DNA from: Didymodactylos carnosus
Lineage: Eukaryota > Rotifera > Eurotatoria > Philodinida > Philodinidae
Assembly: GCA_905250885.1 (NCBI GenBank)
Contig: CAJNOQ010002934.1
Location: 1-22,096, forward strand
Length of the DNA: 22,096 bases
Reading direction: 5' to 3'
Positions 11,369 through 21,109 of the stretch are shown here, one piece after another. Positions within the stretch are counted from its first letter, which is position 1; each line of letters begins with the position of its first letter. The translations under genes and the position numbers were made by a program. The notes under the pieces are model-generated. The model was given only the letters and a program-made list of their open reading frames with translations, did not search any database and was not told the origin of the DNA.

Positions 11369-13670
11369 TAATAATAATACGATTATTTACAATCAACTAA
11401 GCAATTCTCAACAATCAACAAATGTCGGCAGTAGAAAACGTAAAAATTTAGCTAATATTTCCGAAGAAAAGCACGACAAAAAAATGTCTACAGAAGCTAC
11501 AACTACATCTGGATTTTCATACACTTCTGCCACAAGCACACCATCAACAACAATAACAATGCCATCACAGATCACCATTCCGACAACACAAGAACAAACA
11601 GCAGCTGTCTTGGGTTACGCTCAATATGCTTCGTTCTTACACGCACTATCGCAACAATTTCGCGTAAACTATCCGCCAGCGCTATTGCATTCGGCTGCAG
11701 CTGCTGCTTGTGCCGCCGGTTATTTGCCACTTTCAATGTTGCCGTCAGATGGAAATCATTTTCAATCAAATCCATCCTCGTACAATCCTAACGCATCTCG
11801 TCTGAACAATGGTTCATCAGCAAGTCGATCATCAAGTACAAATAGTGGTGGTTTATCACCTACAACAACGTCAACTGTTGGTGATTCGATTACAAAACTA
11901 CGTCAACTAAATTTAGAACGTGAACTAAATGCTGAGAATAGTCGACGACGAGGAAAAAGTCCACAAATACCACGCTCAAATACTATGAATGAAAATGGTT
12001 CCCATGATAAAATGGTAGAGTCAGCTCACGATATACCTGTACGTTTCAATTCCATGCCAACAACTTTTGCTCAATTTTTTAATTCAAGTAATCAAAAAAT
12101 GAATAGCACAACAAATTATTGTACAAATACAACATCCATATTACCATCATCAAATAAAAAAGAGATTCCAGAACAACAACCCTATCGTCGTGAAACATAT
12201 CAGACATTATTGGAAAGCAGCCGATTACTTGCTCAATCATCATCTCATTTTCATCTACCATTAAATGGTAGTACTCATCAGCTGGCAAAACCTGTGCCAA
12301 TTGATCTAAGAAAACATGCAAATGGCGGTCGAACAGTGCCAAGTAAGTACACTTTCTTCACTCTAAGGCACTATTAACATAAAGATCATTATTTACTCAT
12401 CCAGGTCCTTCATCTTATACGTCGCACGTTGATCAACATAAAATAACAGCAACATCTGGTTTTCGTTTTTCTTCATCTCCAAATTCAATTCCATCGTCAC
12501 CGTCGTCAAGTAATGATGAGATGAGTAATGAAAATCAACCTTCAATGAGAGACGATACAATCACAACAAAAGGCAAATATCGAAATTCTAACACTACTAC
12601 TACAAACGGCGGACAATCTCAAAATGAATACGTTTGTATACCGAAAAAGTTGATGCCTGTTGTGGCAGCACGTGTAAACGATTGGTTAGAAAAAAGTGTA
12701 CATTTTGTATTAAATCTTGATGTTGTTAAAGAATCAACTAGTACAGATGAAAAATTATTATTGCTTTCACGTATGTCAAATCTCTTAATCATTAGTCTAA
12801 TATTTATTATTAATCTAATATCATTTCACCTATTTTAGGTTCATGGCATCGATTATTGTTAATTAGTATGGTTGAAAATTGTTTTGAAATATATGTAACA
12901 AAAGATTTACAAATAAATAATAGTAACAACAACAATGATTGTACAACTAAACGTTGTACAAGTCCATCAACAAATAATACAAATTATCCAACAGAAAATG
13001 ATGTTAAACAAATTGAATCGTTGATATCTCGCGGAAAAGCAATTCAAATTGATGATGTTGGATTCAATTTAATACGTGAAGTGGTGATCTACAAAGAAGG
13101 TATAGTACTTTTCCGTCTACTGGCAGAGTTGAATCTTTAAAAGCTTAGAATGTAATTGAAGACTTTGCAACGAGCTTTTATTTTTCTGTATATTCGAAAT
13201 ATCAAAGATACCGGATCGATATAAAGAAATATCTGTACAAAATTTGATGGTTAAAAAAACTTTGCTTGACTAAGATTTCAATTTTGTTTCTTTTTTTCGC
13301 ATACATTGAGTACCTGAATACTACGTGAATATTTTATATCGTGTACTTGAAAACCATTGTACGCTTTATCTATATTATAAATTTTATTCTTTTAGGAAAA
13401 ACTCTCTTTGCATCAACTTTATCTTTTGATCGAGCCGAAAGTAATGCACAATCACGTTTAACAAATTGGTCAACGTCAAAATCAAAATATTCAAAAATGG
13501 TCTTTTTCCTGTGTAACATCTATCAAGTAAAAGAAGAAATTTTTGAAAAATTATTTTGTTCTAGTAGTATGCATATGACAAGTACTATTCAAAATCATTT
13601 ACAACGAGAAGTACATCGGTTTCTAGCTTTATCACCCGTTTCATCTACATCATCATCAATAACAGATTAA
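10298..13670 (+). CDS. Nuclear receptor, NR2/TLX-dsf-like, 5'-partial
   Basis: Ligand-regulated-type transcription factor acting in the nucleus. Five exons (10298-10443, 10519-12342, 12405-12770, 12839-13099, 13396-13670) join in phase to 956 residues plus a TAA stop. Residues 1-731 form a Ser/Thr/Asn-rich, presumably disordered hinge. It has an LxxLL box (LNQLL, 62-66), an Asn20 run (316-335), a basic RKRK (354-357) and an Ala-rich hydrophobic patch (about 410-450). From about 732 to the end the sequence reads as a ligand-binding domain: AARVNDWLEKSVHFVLNL for helix 3, then LLLLSRSW (SW at 780-781) for helices 4-5. IDDVGFNLIREVVIYKEG fits helices 7-8, and EEIFEKLF leads into a possible AF-2 helix HLQREV (933-938). 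The SW and the helix 10-12 pattern point to NR2, with the long hinge recalling dissatisfaction. Divergence is high: the usual DQ is replaced, and an Asn/Thr-rich insert lies at about 804-829. The N-terminal DNA-binding domain is absent from the window. Receptor identity is fairly secure; the subfamily is tentative. Confidence 0.8.
10444..10518 (+). other. Intron, 75 bp
   Basis: GTAAAA donor and TTTTTGTAG acceptor. Removing it joins G at 10443 to GT at 10519-10520 as a Gly codon and keeps the frame open into the hinge exon; read through, the intron contains stops. It is a phase 1 intron. Confidence 0.8.
11319..11378 (+). repeat. AAT/AAC trinucleotide run coding for Asn20
   Basis: Twenty consecutive Asn codons, mostly AAT with two AAC interruptions, inside the hinge exon. 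Near-pure AAT indicates recent slippage, so length is likely to vary between alleles. The opposite strand gives a poly-Leu shadow frame. Confidence 0.9.
12343..12404 (+). other. Intron, 62 bp
   Basis: GTAAGT donor and CATCCAG acceptor. Read-through of the intron ends at a TAA at 12375-12377. Splicing joins A at 12342 to GT at 12405 as Ser and continues the same Ser-rich reading frame to 12770. Confidence 0.85.
12771..12838 (+). other. Intron inside the ligand-binding domain, 68 bp
   Basis: GTATGT donor and ACCTATTTTAG acceptor. The unspliced frame runs to a stop at the acceptor (TAG at 12836-12838). Splicing gives ...EKLLLLS-R-SWHRLLLIS..., restoring the helix 4-5 pattern with its conserved Trp. 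This is strong support for the junction. Confidence 0.9.
13100..13395 (+). other. Intron inside the ligand-binding domain, 296 bp
   Basis: GTATAG donor and TTCTTTTAG acceptor. Splicing completes a Gly codon from G at 13099 plus GA at 13396-13397, so helix 8 (VVIYKEG) runs straight into KTLFASTLSF. Unspliced, the frame stops at 13138-13140. It is clearly longer than the other three introns. Confidence 0.85.
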
Positions 13671-13930
13671 ATCATATAAAATACTTGTCATCTTAACAAC
13701 GTACTCATACTACAGAAACAGTGATAAAAGTCACCTGCTTAAATTAAGTCTGATCTTTCTTCTTCTTCATCTTTTTAAATGTTGTTTTATGATTTTATTT
13801 TTCTTGTGATTTTTGGGTTTTTCATGGTATCCTGTTGAACCTTAAAACATTTCTGTATAAATTATCTTTCGACCTTTTTTGAAACAAAGTTTAAAGTCAA
13901 AACATATTACGACGACTCTAAAAAAAAGAA

Positions 13931-13936
13931 AATAAA
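13931..13936 (+). terminator. Candidate poly(A) signal of the receptor gene
   Basis: The canonical AATAAA lies 261 bp after the stop codon, followed by T-rich sequence. In such AT-rich DNA the hexamer is frequent and other copies lie downstream (for example 14688), so this is only the first plausible site. Confidence 0.4.
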
Positions 13937-16394
13937 ACATCTTATCTTCTTATGTGAGTACATACACAATGCTTATTAAAGAGCATGTAAAAACCTAGTA
14001 GACATTTGGCTGATGTGACAGAATAAGGAACATTTATGAACAGATTCGCTTTAGTGCCATAAGATTTTTCAGCAACAGTTTTTCTTATTTTGTTTTGTTT
14101 GTGTGTGTTTGTGTCCATCAATAGGGTATTTTTGTTTCGCTCGATACATTTCTACTTTCTTTCTCACTCTTTCTCTCGTTCGTGCTTTTTATTTTTCGCT
14201 ATTTCTAAAAGAAATACACCATTATCGGATTTTTGTTGTATATTATGAAGAAAACCTTTTATTCGTATGATGTCATACTTCTGTAGATGTTTTTCTGTTT
14301 AGTTTTAAAAAACTGTTTTTGTGTTTTTATGTCGCATTTTTTTTTCCATTTTTTGTTTTCTTCCTTTATGGTTCTTTGTATAGCCGAACAAAAACAAAGA
14401 AACAACAACAACTATAATACTGTTTTCTTGTGTGAAAAGAAAAAAGGTTAACGAATAAACGAAATCACACACTAAGTAAAAAAAAAGTACTTGGAGGCTA
14501 GAAATAAAAGTAACTCCCAGAAATCTGTTAACAACGATGACATAGACTTAGTTAACTTTTTTCATCTATACACACCTTCTCTTTTTCATTAATTTTTTCT
14601 TTTGACTACTTTAGTGTTTAAATTAAAAATCTAAAGTTATTTATGAACACGTAGATTTGAAAGGAGTAACTGAGAGACTATCCTTAAATAAAACTGTTTT
14701 CTATCTGTCACACCCTTGCTGTCTATATTATGAAGTTTCTCAATTAGATATCTAAAGTTTATTCCTTGTTCCATAACAGATTCTACACTAAGTATAGTAT
14801 TGCACCACAGCATTAGTTTAACGAGTTTATCACGTAAACTTTAATCTTATAAATATAATCGTTGGAATCAGTGCTATCTTTTTTGCTTGTTTGTTTATGA
14901 ACCATTAAGTGTGTGGAAAACAAAAGTGTCCTGTTCCTTATAGATATTGTATATTTGTTCACTTTTGGTTCCCAAGTAAGTATCACTCTGTATACTAAGT
15001 GTGATTTGTCGGTCCCGACGTAAGTAGTGTCATCATTTTATTCCATCAACTGCCATGTCATTTTTTGTGGCTATTCTGAAAAACAAATGATAAAGTTTAT
15101 GTCCTTGAATGCAGATATAAATCTAAGTGCATATAAATAAATAGATAACAGGAAGAACGAGAAAAAGAGAAAAAAATATTTTGTCATTTTTTGTTTTTCT
15201 GTCCTTGAATACTGTAGAACACAATACAAAGAATGTGAGGATTTTGGGTCTCTCATATTTGTGACCTATGAAAAACCATTTAAGTCCAGAACTTATCATG
15301 CAGTAACTAATAAGTGAAACAATATACGTAAGACTTAGCTATGGGCTACTAACGACTGATACATTGAACAAGAAACCATACATAGTTTTTTATCTTTTAA
15401 TGAAAATAGTACAACAAGTATTGAATTCGCTGACTTAGGCCCATACGAAGTTCTGCTAATAAACAAGCAATAGATTGTGTTATCAAATCATATTATTCAT
15501 AGAATGATTACAGTACGAGTTCATATATATCCAAACTAATGTGAGTGGGTTATTTCTTTCAATATCGAATATTGAAGGTTTTACTCAGTTCAATGTCTAC
15601 CTCAGTATTACTTTTAAAATAGTAAAAATCCGTGCCATATCGTCTTTCAAAGTAATTTTTTACAAGAGTATAGATCTTGCTTCAATCCAAAACAACCGAA
15701 CACATAACCAGCCACTTTGACAAGTTATGTACGCCTTTTATCAAAATCAACGTTGATCAAGAAAACAAAGGTCACATGAACAACGCTAAAAACGATTTCA
15801 TCAATATTTTGATGAAGATGTATATATTTAGTTAGAATGTGAAATAGCACTTATACTACAAACATTAGTTCAATTAGTGTCTATTAGACTCTTCATCCAT
15901 AAATTATAAAAGAAATAAATCTATGTTCACTTTCTTTATACTAGATTGGGATCATCCATCATGTTCTATATGGTACTAAATCATTTTAGACAACAGAAGG
16001 AAGCATTTTTTAGAAATCACACAAAGACAGCTGTACTCATATAGTTAGCCTCTTTCTGTACGTTAGTTCAATAAATAGATTTGAAACCTATTCCGAAGCC
16101 CTCTGTGGATAAAAATCTTATTGGAGTTAACACATATTGAACAGAGAGCATACTCCTATCTTTTCACGTTATCGAAGTTCAGATTCTGAGCAGATGCGTA
16201 CAAGTTGTACGTGAGCAATGGCTTTATCAAGAGCTGATATGAGTGAAAAGTCATGAAAATTATGTTTTCTATTTATGGACATATTCGCCATAGAATTTTG
16301 TTCATGAATCATGCCTATTGCAAGTGTCATAAAAGGTGAAGAAAAGAAAAACTTGATGCGTCATAGAAAAAGACACATCAAGGCAGAAGTCAAA

Positions 16395-16467
16395 GAACGC
16401 ATCATCATCTGCGTTCAAGGCCAACAACAAAAAGAGTTCGCTTTATTATTTTGTTTTTTTGTTGTTG
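16395..16467. repeat. Two adjacent perfect hairpins
   Basis: GAACGCA (16395-16401) pairs with TGCGTTC (16410-16416) over an 8-nt loop. Six bases on, CAACAACAAAAA (16422-16433) pairs with TTTTTGTTGTTG (16456-16467) over 22 nt. The second hairpin is AT/low-complexity driven. Confidence 0.5.
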
Positions 16468-16726
16468 ATTTATAATCTTCTTATAGACATTTAGTCTAAT
16501 AGAACTGCGACAAATAGCGATTTTCTTTTCTTTTCTTTTTGCTTTTGTTTCTTATTCCGTTATATAGCTGAAAAGAATGTACGTTTTCAACGAGCAAACG
16601 AAAAAACAAAGAACACAAAACAAGAACAGTGGATGCAACAAGTATTTGGACACTGCCGAACGTGTTTTTATGGGCTCAATATTTCTTGGAATAAAAGAGA
16701 TGAGAAAGTTATTTTTTAACTTTTGG

Positions 16727-16747
16727 ATAGAGCAGCGTCTGCTCTAT
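16727..16747. repeat. Perfect 9-bp stem, 3-nt loop hairpin
   Basis: ATAGAGCAG pairs with CTGCTCTAT around the loop CGT. It has the form of an intrinsic-terminator stem, but there is no gene context for that in a eukaryote. Role unknown. Confidence 0.5.
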
Positions 16748-17260
16748 ATTTCTCGCTAGCTCAAAAACTGTTAGCTACCTTACATAAGTTTATTATGAGT
16801 CTTCTTTGACATTGAGTTTCTCCAATTTCTGACCATTTTTGTTACAAAAATACGACAAAATCGGGAAAAGCTAGAGCAAGGTGGAATACCTCCTTCTCAA
16901 AGATGGGCAGGTCCAAGTCCCTGCTTGAAGTATTAGTTGACAGACGTGGAGTGTTTTTTATCAAGTCCAGTTGAAGTCTAGTTAGAATCTGCCATAATCA
17001 GGAATGAAATCAGTGTAGTTTTAAACGTAATTGAATCTCTTTTTTCGTTAAATATATATCTAACGTGAAACAGTGCCTAAACTTTATGTAGTCATCGCAT
17101 ATGATTATGAGATTTGTCCACTTGATTTATTGAGAAGACGCAAAAATAATTAGTGTAGTGGTTCTATTTTCGCCATAAATTTGATTAGACTAATTAGACA
17201 GAACAGGCTAATGAATAACAATGGACCACCAAGTATTCCATACAATGGTTTTCGACAATG

Positions 17261-17388
17261 CTCTTTCCAGTGGCATCGTTTTTAAATATTGAGAAAGTTT
17301 TCTGAAGGGTTTTCGAAAGATCGGATCTCTGGAAAACTCCTTAGAAAACTTTTTCAAAATCCNCCAACTCTCATGCCATTAGAAAGAG
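17261..17388. repeat. Long imperfect hairpin, about 128 bp
   Basis: The two halves fold around AGATC-G-GATCT at 17318-17328. The outer arm CTCTTTCCAGTGGCAT pairs with 17373-17388 (ATGCCATTAGAAAGAG) at 13 of 16 positions. The inner block AAAGTTTTCTGAAGGGTTTTC pairs well with 17327-17355. Weaker symmetry continues outward to about 17247 and 17402. An ambiguous base (N) lies in the right arm at 17363. It may be a foldback MITE or a precursor-like hairpin RNA; no TSD was identified. Confidence 0.6.
17363..17363. other. Ambiguous base (N)
   Basis: The only non-ACGT character noticed in the window. It falls inside a long hairpin, where sequencing or consensus calling commonly fails or where hairpin copies are mixed. 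Confidence 0.95.
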
Positions 17389-17690
17389 GATCATGAAAAA
17401 CCTATAAAAAAATGGTTCATGAAATTTTAGTTCACTCATAAAGCTAAAGTCCGCCTGCTCTAGCAAAAAATGCCCACTGTGCACACTATATGAAGGAACA
17501 ATAAAAAAAATGCTGTCTCTCCCCTTCGTGTGTCGGCAAAGGTGGAGATAACTGATTATACAACAGTAAGTCCAAAATGAAAAAATGGCGAATTCTGTAT
17601 TATTTTTTTTACTTTATCAAACTTGCCAAAAAATCTCTTTGAACTTACTCTGATTTTTTGAAACTACCACCTTCCCCTGCTTTAACTTCT

Positions 17691-17798
17691 TGGCGCCGCC
17701 ACTAGGTTATCATGAGGTGTCTCCAGATGCCACAAGTCTTTTTAGTATTTTTTTGTGATATTCTACCTTTGTGTAAAATAAATTTCAGTTCAGTTCAG
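17691..17798 (+). mobile_element. Possible 3' end of a degraded LINE
   Basis: TGGCGCCGCC is followed by T-rich sequence, then TTTGTGTAAAATAAA and three tandem TTCAG units (17784-17798). Many non-LTR retrotransposons end in a poly(A)-like signal plus short 3' tandem repeats, and this resembles that. No reverse-transcriptase reading frame lies upstream, so at most it is a severely 5'-truncated copy. Recognition is weak. Confidence 0.2.
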
Positions 17799-17912
17799 TA
17801 CTGACAAAATTACACATACTATCATTATCTTGTTTCAAAGACTTTTGTTTATTCAGTGGATAATAGAATAAAAAGCACATTCCATTTTTTGAGAAAAGTG
17901 AAATTGATTTTC

Positions 17913-17980
17913 TACAGTTTTCCGCAAAAGTAACGACGCCCCGTAACTGAAGAACCATGACAGCATGACACTTCTAAATT
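17913..17980 (+). repeat. Left terminal inverted repeat
   Basis: Starts TA-CAGTTTTCCGCAAAAGTA and ends CACTTCTAAATT. It is the reverse complement of 20027-20095 with scattered substitutions and one indel. Confidence 0.7.
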
Positions 17981-18005
17981 AGAGTAGTCATAGCTCCCAC
18001 TGGAT

Positions 18006-18697
18006 GCTGATCACTCAGCAAGTTTAGGTCTCGTCTATAAACTGATTGGTGAGACCTTCGTGAGTGTTTGCATTTCTTTCCGGTAAATTATCGATAACTC
18101 CTGATTCAAGAAGGATGAAAATTGTTTCTTTTTACTAAAATCTCGACTCTCGTCTAGCTGCAGCATAAAATTAAAGTGTTAGCCCTTAACTGAAAGACAG
18201 CTATTTTTCCACCGAGACTAACTTCTGGAATATGAGGTCCTCTGCGAAAAACATTCATAACTCAACCTACTAGGTTGAGTGAAGACATCAAGTTGAAGAA
18301 CATCATGTTGACTTCAAATGTGCATCGAATACCTTAGTGTCTGTAGACTATCTACTCAGAGTATGAAGGTTAACTATTGTATGATTCATGAAAATCATTG
18401 AGAATGAGTAGATACTCCATTGAAACATACGTGGAGAAGTGAGGGTGAGAAACTAAGGGTCGCTTTCCTACTGTAGAATCTACATTCAATGTACATCATA
18501 ATCATGAGAAAATATCACAGAAAATTGAAATTTTGAAGAGGAGAGATGAATGTGTAATCTTCCTGACATTTGGGCTACATTTTGGTAAAAAGAAAAAGTT
18601 TTCATCTTTCTTGGATCAGGAGTTATCGGTATTTTACGGGAAAGAAATCCAACGCTTTTGCCTACTAAAAAAGATGTAACCTTACTGAGTGATCAGC
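18006..18697. repeat. Nested large inverted repeat, about 690 bp
   Basis: The left arm (18006 to about 18143) and right arm (about 18579 to 18697) match in inverted orientation. The outer block GCTGATCACTCAGCAAG matches 18681-18697 at 16 of 17 positions. The inner blocks ATAACTCCTGAT and AGAAGGATGAAAA match ATCAGGAGTTAT and TTTTCATCTTTCT. The left arm carries about 20 extra bases between these blocks. There is no ORF between the arms. It may be a separate foldback or MITE inserted just inside the left end of the Tc1-like element, or part of that element's own subterminal structure. Confidence 0.65.
18260..18280. repeat. Perfect 9-bp stem, 3-nt loop hairpin
   Basis: ACTCAACCT pairs with AGGTTGAGT around ACT, in the spacer of the nested inverted repeat. 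A further inverted pair, TATCTACTC and GAGTAGATA, follows within about 150 bp. Confidence 0.55.
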
Positions 18698-18936
18698 GGC
18701 ACAAAACAACTGGAATAAAAAATATTAATGACAACATTGAAAACGAGAGGTTACATAGTTTAACAACACTATGTGACGTTGGACTACTCGTTCAACCACA
18801 AAAGTTGTTGAGCTAGAATTTATTGCAAATAGCAATCCAAGAAGTATCGTTCATAAAAAATTTGATTTATTTTGGTGTTGTACTACGAGTTATAACTACA
18901 CTATGACAAAAGAGGCGCACTTTTGACAAAAAAATG

Positions 18937-19252
18937 CGCGTTAAACGCGACCTCATTTTTTACCAGTAAGATGAAATTTTTATGTAAAAGACACGTCAAC
19001 ATGCCTTACAAAGGCGCTTGGATTCCAGTTTATGCACCCATAGTGTCTGCGTGAGACATTGTGCATGCCTAATCAAGGCATTTTGGATGCATTCTTCCAT
19101 GTAAATTAGGTGCATTTTTGATACATACAGTAGGACATTCCGCTGTCCTTAAAGCATCCAGGATGCGTTAGCTACACTGGGATGCCATAGAAAAGCGGGC
19201 TATCACGAAAAACACGCAAAAAAGAGACAAATAAGTCTATCCAGAGGATAGA
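18937..19252. repeat. Cluster of seven back-to-back hairpins
   Basis: Successive short perfect stems: CGCGTTAAACGCG (18937-18949); GCCTT/AAGGC (19003-19015); and ATGCAC/GTGCAT (19032-19066) enclosing TGTCT/AGACA. Then come ATGCCT/AGGCAT (19065-19081), AGGACA/TGTCCT (19132-19149), GCATCC/GGATGC (19154-19166) and TCTATCC/GGATAGA (19236-19252). Several stems share GC-containing GCAT/ATGC motifs, unlike the surrounding AT-rich DNA. There is no ORF. It could be a structured transcript, decayed short inverted repeats, or a transposon subterminal region. Confidence 0.5.
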
Positions 19253-20026
19253 ACGTTAGTTTTTCATCTAGGATATAGGCGGGTTTGGAAAAAAGAACCC
19301 AATTGCTTGTTAGTTATTGGATTCTTAACTTCCAAATATATCTGAGTGTATGTATTGGAACAGCGAATAGCCAAACGATCGTTTTTACTTCGATTTTATA
19401 TAAAGCACCTGGTCAGAAATGATCAGATTTCCCTCACTTCAAAAATATTATAAAATGGAAGCACCTTGTTCGTGAATAACTAACTATTTTGATGTTGGTA
19501 TGGTGAGATCTTTATCATCATCCCTTCTGATAGTAAAAATATATGAAATGTTCGATCTTACAGTGCTCTCATACAGAACAGCACATAATATTGTTCAATA
19601 CACAATGTTTAAATCAATATATCTAAACAAGATTTGGCTGCAGTTAGCTAGATTTAGTATTTCCTAATCTCATTCCAACTCAAAAAAGACTTTGTGTTTA
19701 TATCGTATTAATTTGAAAAATGCTGAATACGATAGAAAAATTCATAAATTTCATCACTGTTAAGTTGTATTAAAAAAGTATATTATCTTGAATTAATTAA
19801 TATATTTTTGCAAAGAAACAAAGTGGAAATGAGCAGGAAATACTAAAAGATCTCAACGTACCAACATCAAAGTGGTTATTCACCAACAAGGTACTTTTAT
19901 TTTATAATATTTTTGAAGTGAAAAAAATCTGATGATTTCCAAGTTCAATGACCAAGTTCTTTCATTAATTCATCTATTTAATTTGAACGAATCTAACATA
20001 ATTAAATTTTTTTGACAGTGTACTGA

Positions 20027-20095
20027 AATTTAGAAGTGCCAAGCTGTCATGGTTCTTGAGTTACAGAGGAATCGCTACTTTTGCGGAGTACTGTA
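20027..20095 (-). repeat. Right terminal inverted repeat
   Basis: Read on the minus strand it starts TA-CAGTACTCCGCAAAAGTA, matching the left arm. The outermost TA on each side is the presumed target-site duplication. Confidence 0.7.
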
Positions 20096-20629
20096 ATTTA
20101 AGGTATAGAACACTCTAATGGATTTATATCCATTTGTGTTCTGGAAGAATAAAGCTTGAATTAGATTATGATAGAAGCTCACTGTAAATAAGGAGCCGTC
20201 TGCAAAATGATATATTTATAAAAAATATTTTGACAACTCTGGGCTAAATACAAACATACGTACACTTGATCTAGTAGTCGCAATATACCCACTAATGGTT
20301 TTTATATTATCGACACAAATAAAATGATATTCATGTATTGCACTCATTTCAAGTGTTTCAGTAAAGTTTTTCCTAAATAATACAGAATAGAAAAGTGCAG
20401 AGAATGTTATTCTAAGTTGCTAAAAGGAAACCTTATTTTCTGAAGCAATCGTTTTGTTTCTTATAACCTACGTTACGCATTAATAGAGTCGACCACACGT
20501 GTTTTTGTGCTTATATCTGACGAAAACGTTCTCAATCAGAGAAGAAAAAAAATAGCCTAACTAACTTTTATCACATGACTGACTCTCCAAAAAGTTAAAA
20601 ACACAAAAAAGAACGATCTTTCTACAATG

Positions 20630-20679
20630 GAAGCGGGGGCGTACCTAATAGAGGTGTGGTTACCACCCCCTCCCGCTTC
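20630..20679. repeat. GC-rich hairpin
   Basis: GAAGCGGG (20630-20637) pairs with CCCGCTTC (20672-20679). The spacer contains the inner hairpin GTGG-TTA-CCAC. The G-run and C-run are unusual in this AT-rich window. Similar C-rich text (ACCACCTTCCCCTGCTTT) occurs near 17668, suggesting possible shared mobile-element ancestry. Confidence 0.5.
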
Positions 20680-21109
20680 AGAAAAGTCATTGTTTCGTGC
20701 CTTTCGTTCTTCAGAAAAAAAATTTTTTGGGAGGAACGAAACAGTTTTTTGACACCCCTCTGCTCTGAAATAATAGCTACGCCCTGAGTGGGAGGTCTTT
20801 AGGTGGCAAAAAAGAGAGAACAGTCCTCTTCGCCAGAATATATCTGTGATATTAGTGGATGACTAGCATAGTTATGAAAAAAATTTCATCCGGAATTGTT
20901 TTTAACAAGATACGAAAACTTTAATGTTACTGTGGCTTCTTCTATAAGCAAACAAAAAAATTTATAACTTTCGAAAGAACTCATATCGCCACAGATTCTT
21001 TTAGGCGTTTTAGACAACATTCTCTGCCAACAGGCCTAATGTCGCTGAAAACGAAAGTCGGCACTTGGAAAGATTCCTTCGTTAGTGATATCCTAACGGA
21101 TTCTTATCT

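Larger units (their letters stand above)
13671..16800. other. 3' flank of receptor gene, no further gene seen
   Basis: AT-rich DNA containing the receptor 3' UTR and then intron-like or intergenic sequence. The few open frames of about 60 codons have no domain, no splice support and biased AT-driven composition. Small perfect hairpins occur from about 15.5 kb on (15558-15576, 15746-15757, 15797-15816, 16197-16211). They are individually within what chance allows in AT-rich DNA. Confidence 0.5.
17913..20095. mobile_element. Tc1/mariner-like non-autonomous element, 2.2 kb
   Basis: Imperfect terminal inverted repeats of about 68 bp (17913-17980 and 20027-20095) begin TA-CAGT and end ACTG-TA. 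This fits Tc1/mariner elements, which insert at TA and often start CAGT. The arms share blocks such as CCGCAAAAGTA, AGAACCATGACAGC and CACTTCTAAATT, with one gap and roughly 80% identity, so the copy is old. No transposase ORF of even 60 codons lies inside. The interior instead holds a second inverted repeat (18006-18697) and a cluster of hairpins (18937-19252), so it is a non-autonomous or composite copy. Calling the family from the ends alone is an inference. Confidence 0.55.

Noticed and set aside
11572-11775. Minus-strand 67-codon frame opposite the Ala-rich hinge segment
   Set aside because: Shadow of the plus-strand exon.
12079-12342. Minus-strand 87-codon frame opposite the hinge exon
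   Set aside because: It lies wholly within a well-supported spliced exon on the plus strand and shows no domain.
15558-16211. Series of perfect 6-8 bp stem hairpins (15558, 15746, 15797, 16197)
   Set aside because: At this AT content several such small-loop hairpins are expected by chance in 22 kb; not reported as a system.
16577-16759. 60-codon plus-strand frame ending in a hairpin
   Set aside because: The hairpin at 16727-16747 lies inside the frame; composition is Lys/Phe-rich as in random AT-rich DNA.
18937-19252. CRISPR-like array
   Set aside because: The hairpins differ in sequence and spacing, there are no identical direct repeats, and the context is eukaryotic.
17913-20095. Virus-derived or LTR element
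   Set aside because: There are no direct terminal repeats and no gag, pol or capsid-like frame; the ends are inverted and flanked by TA.
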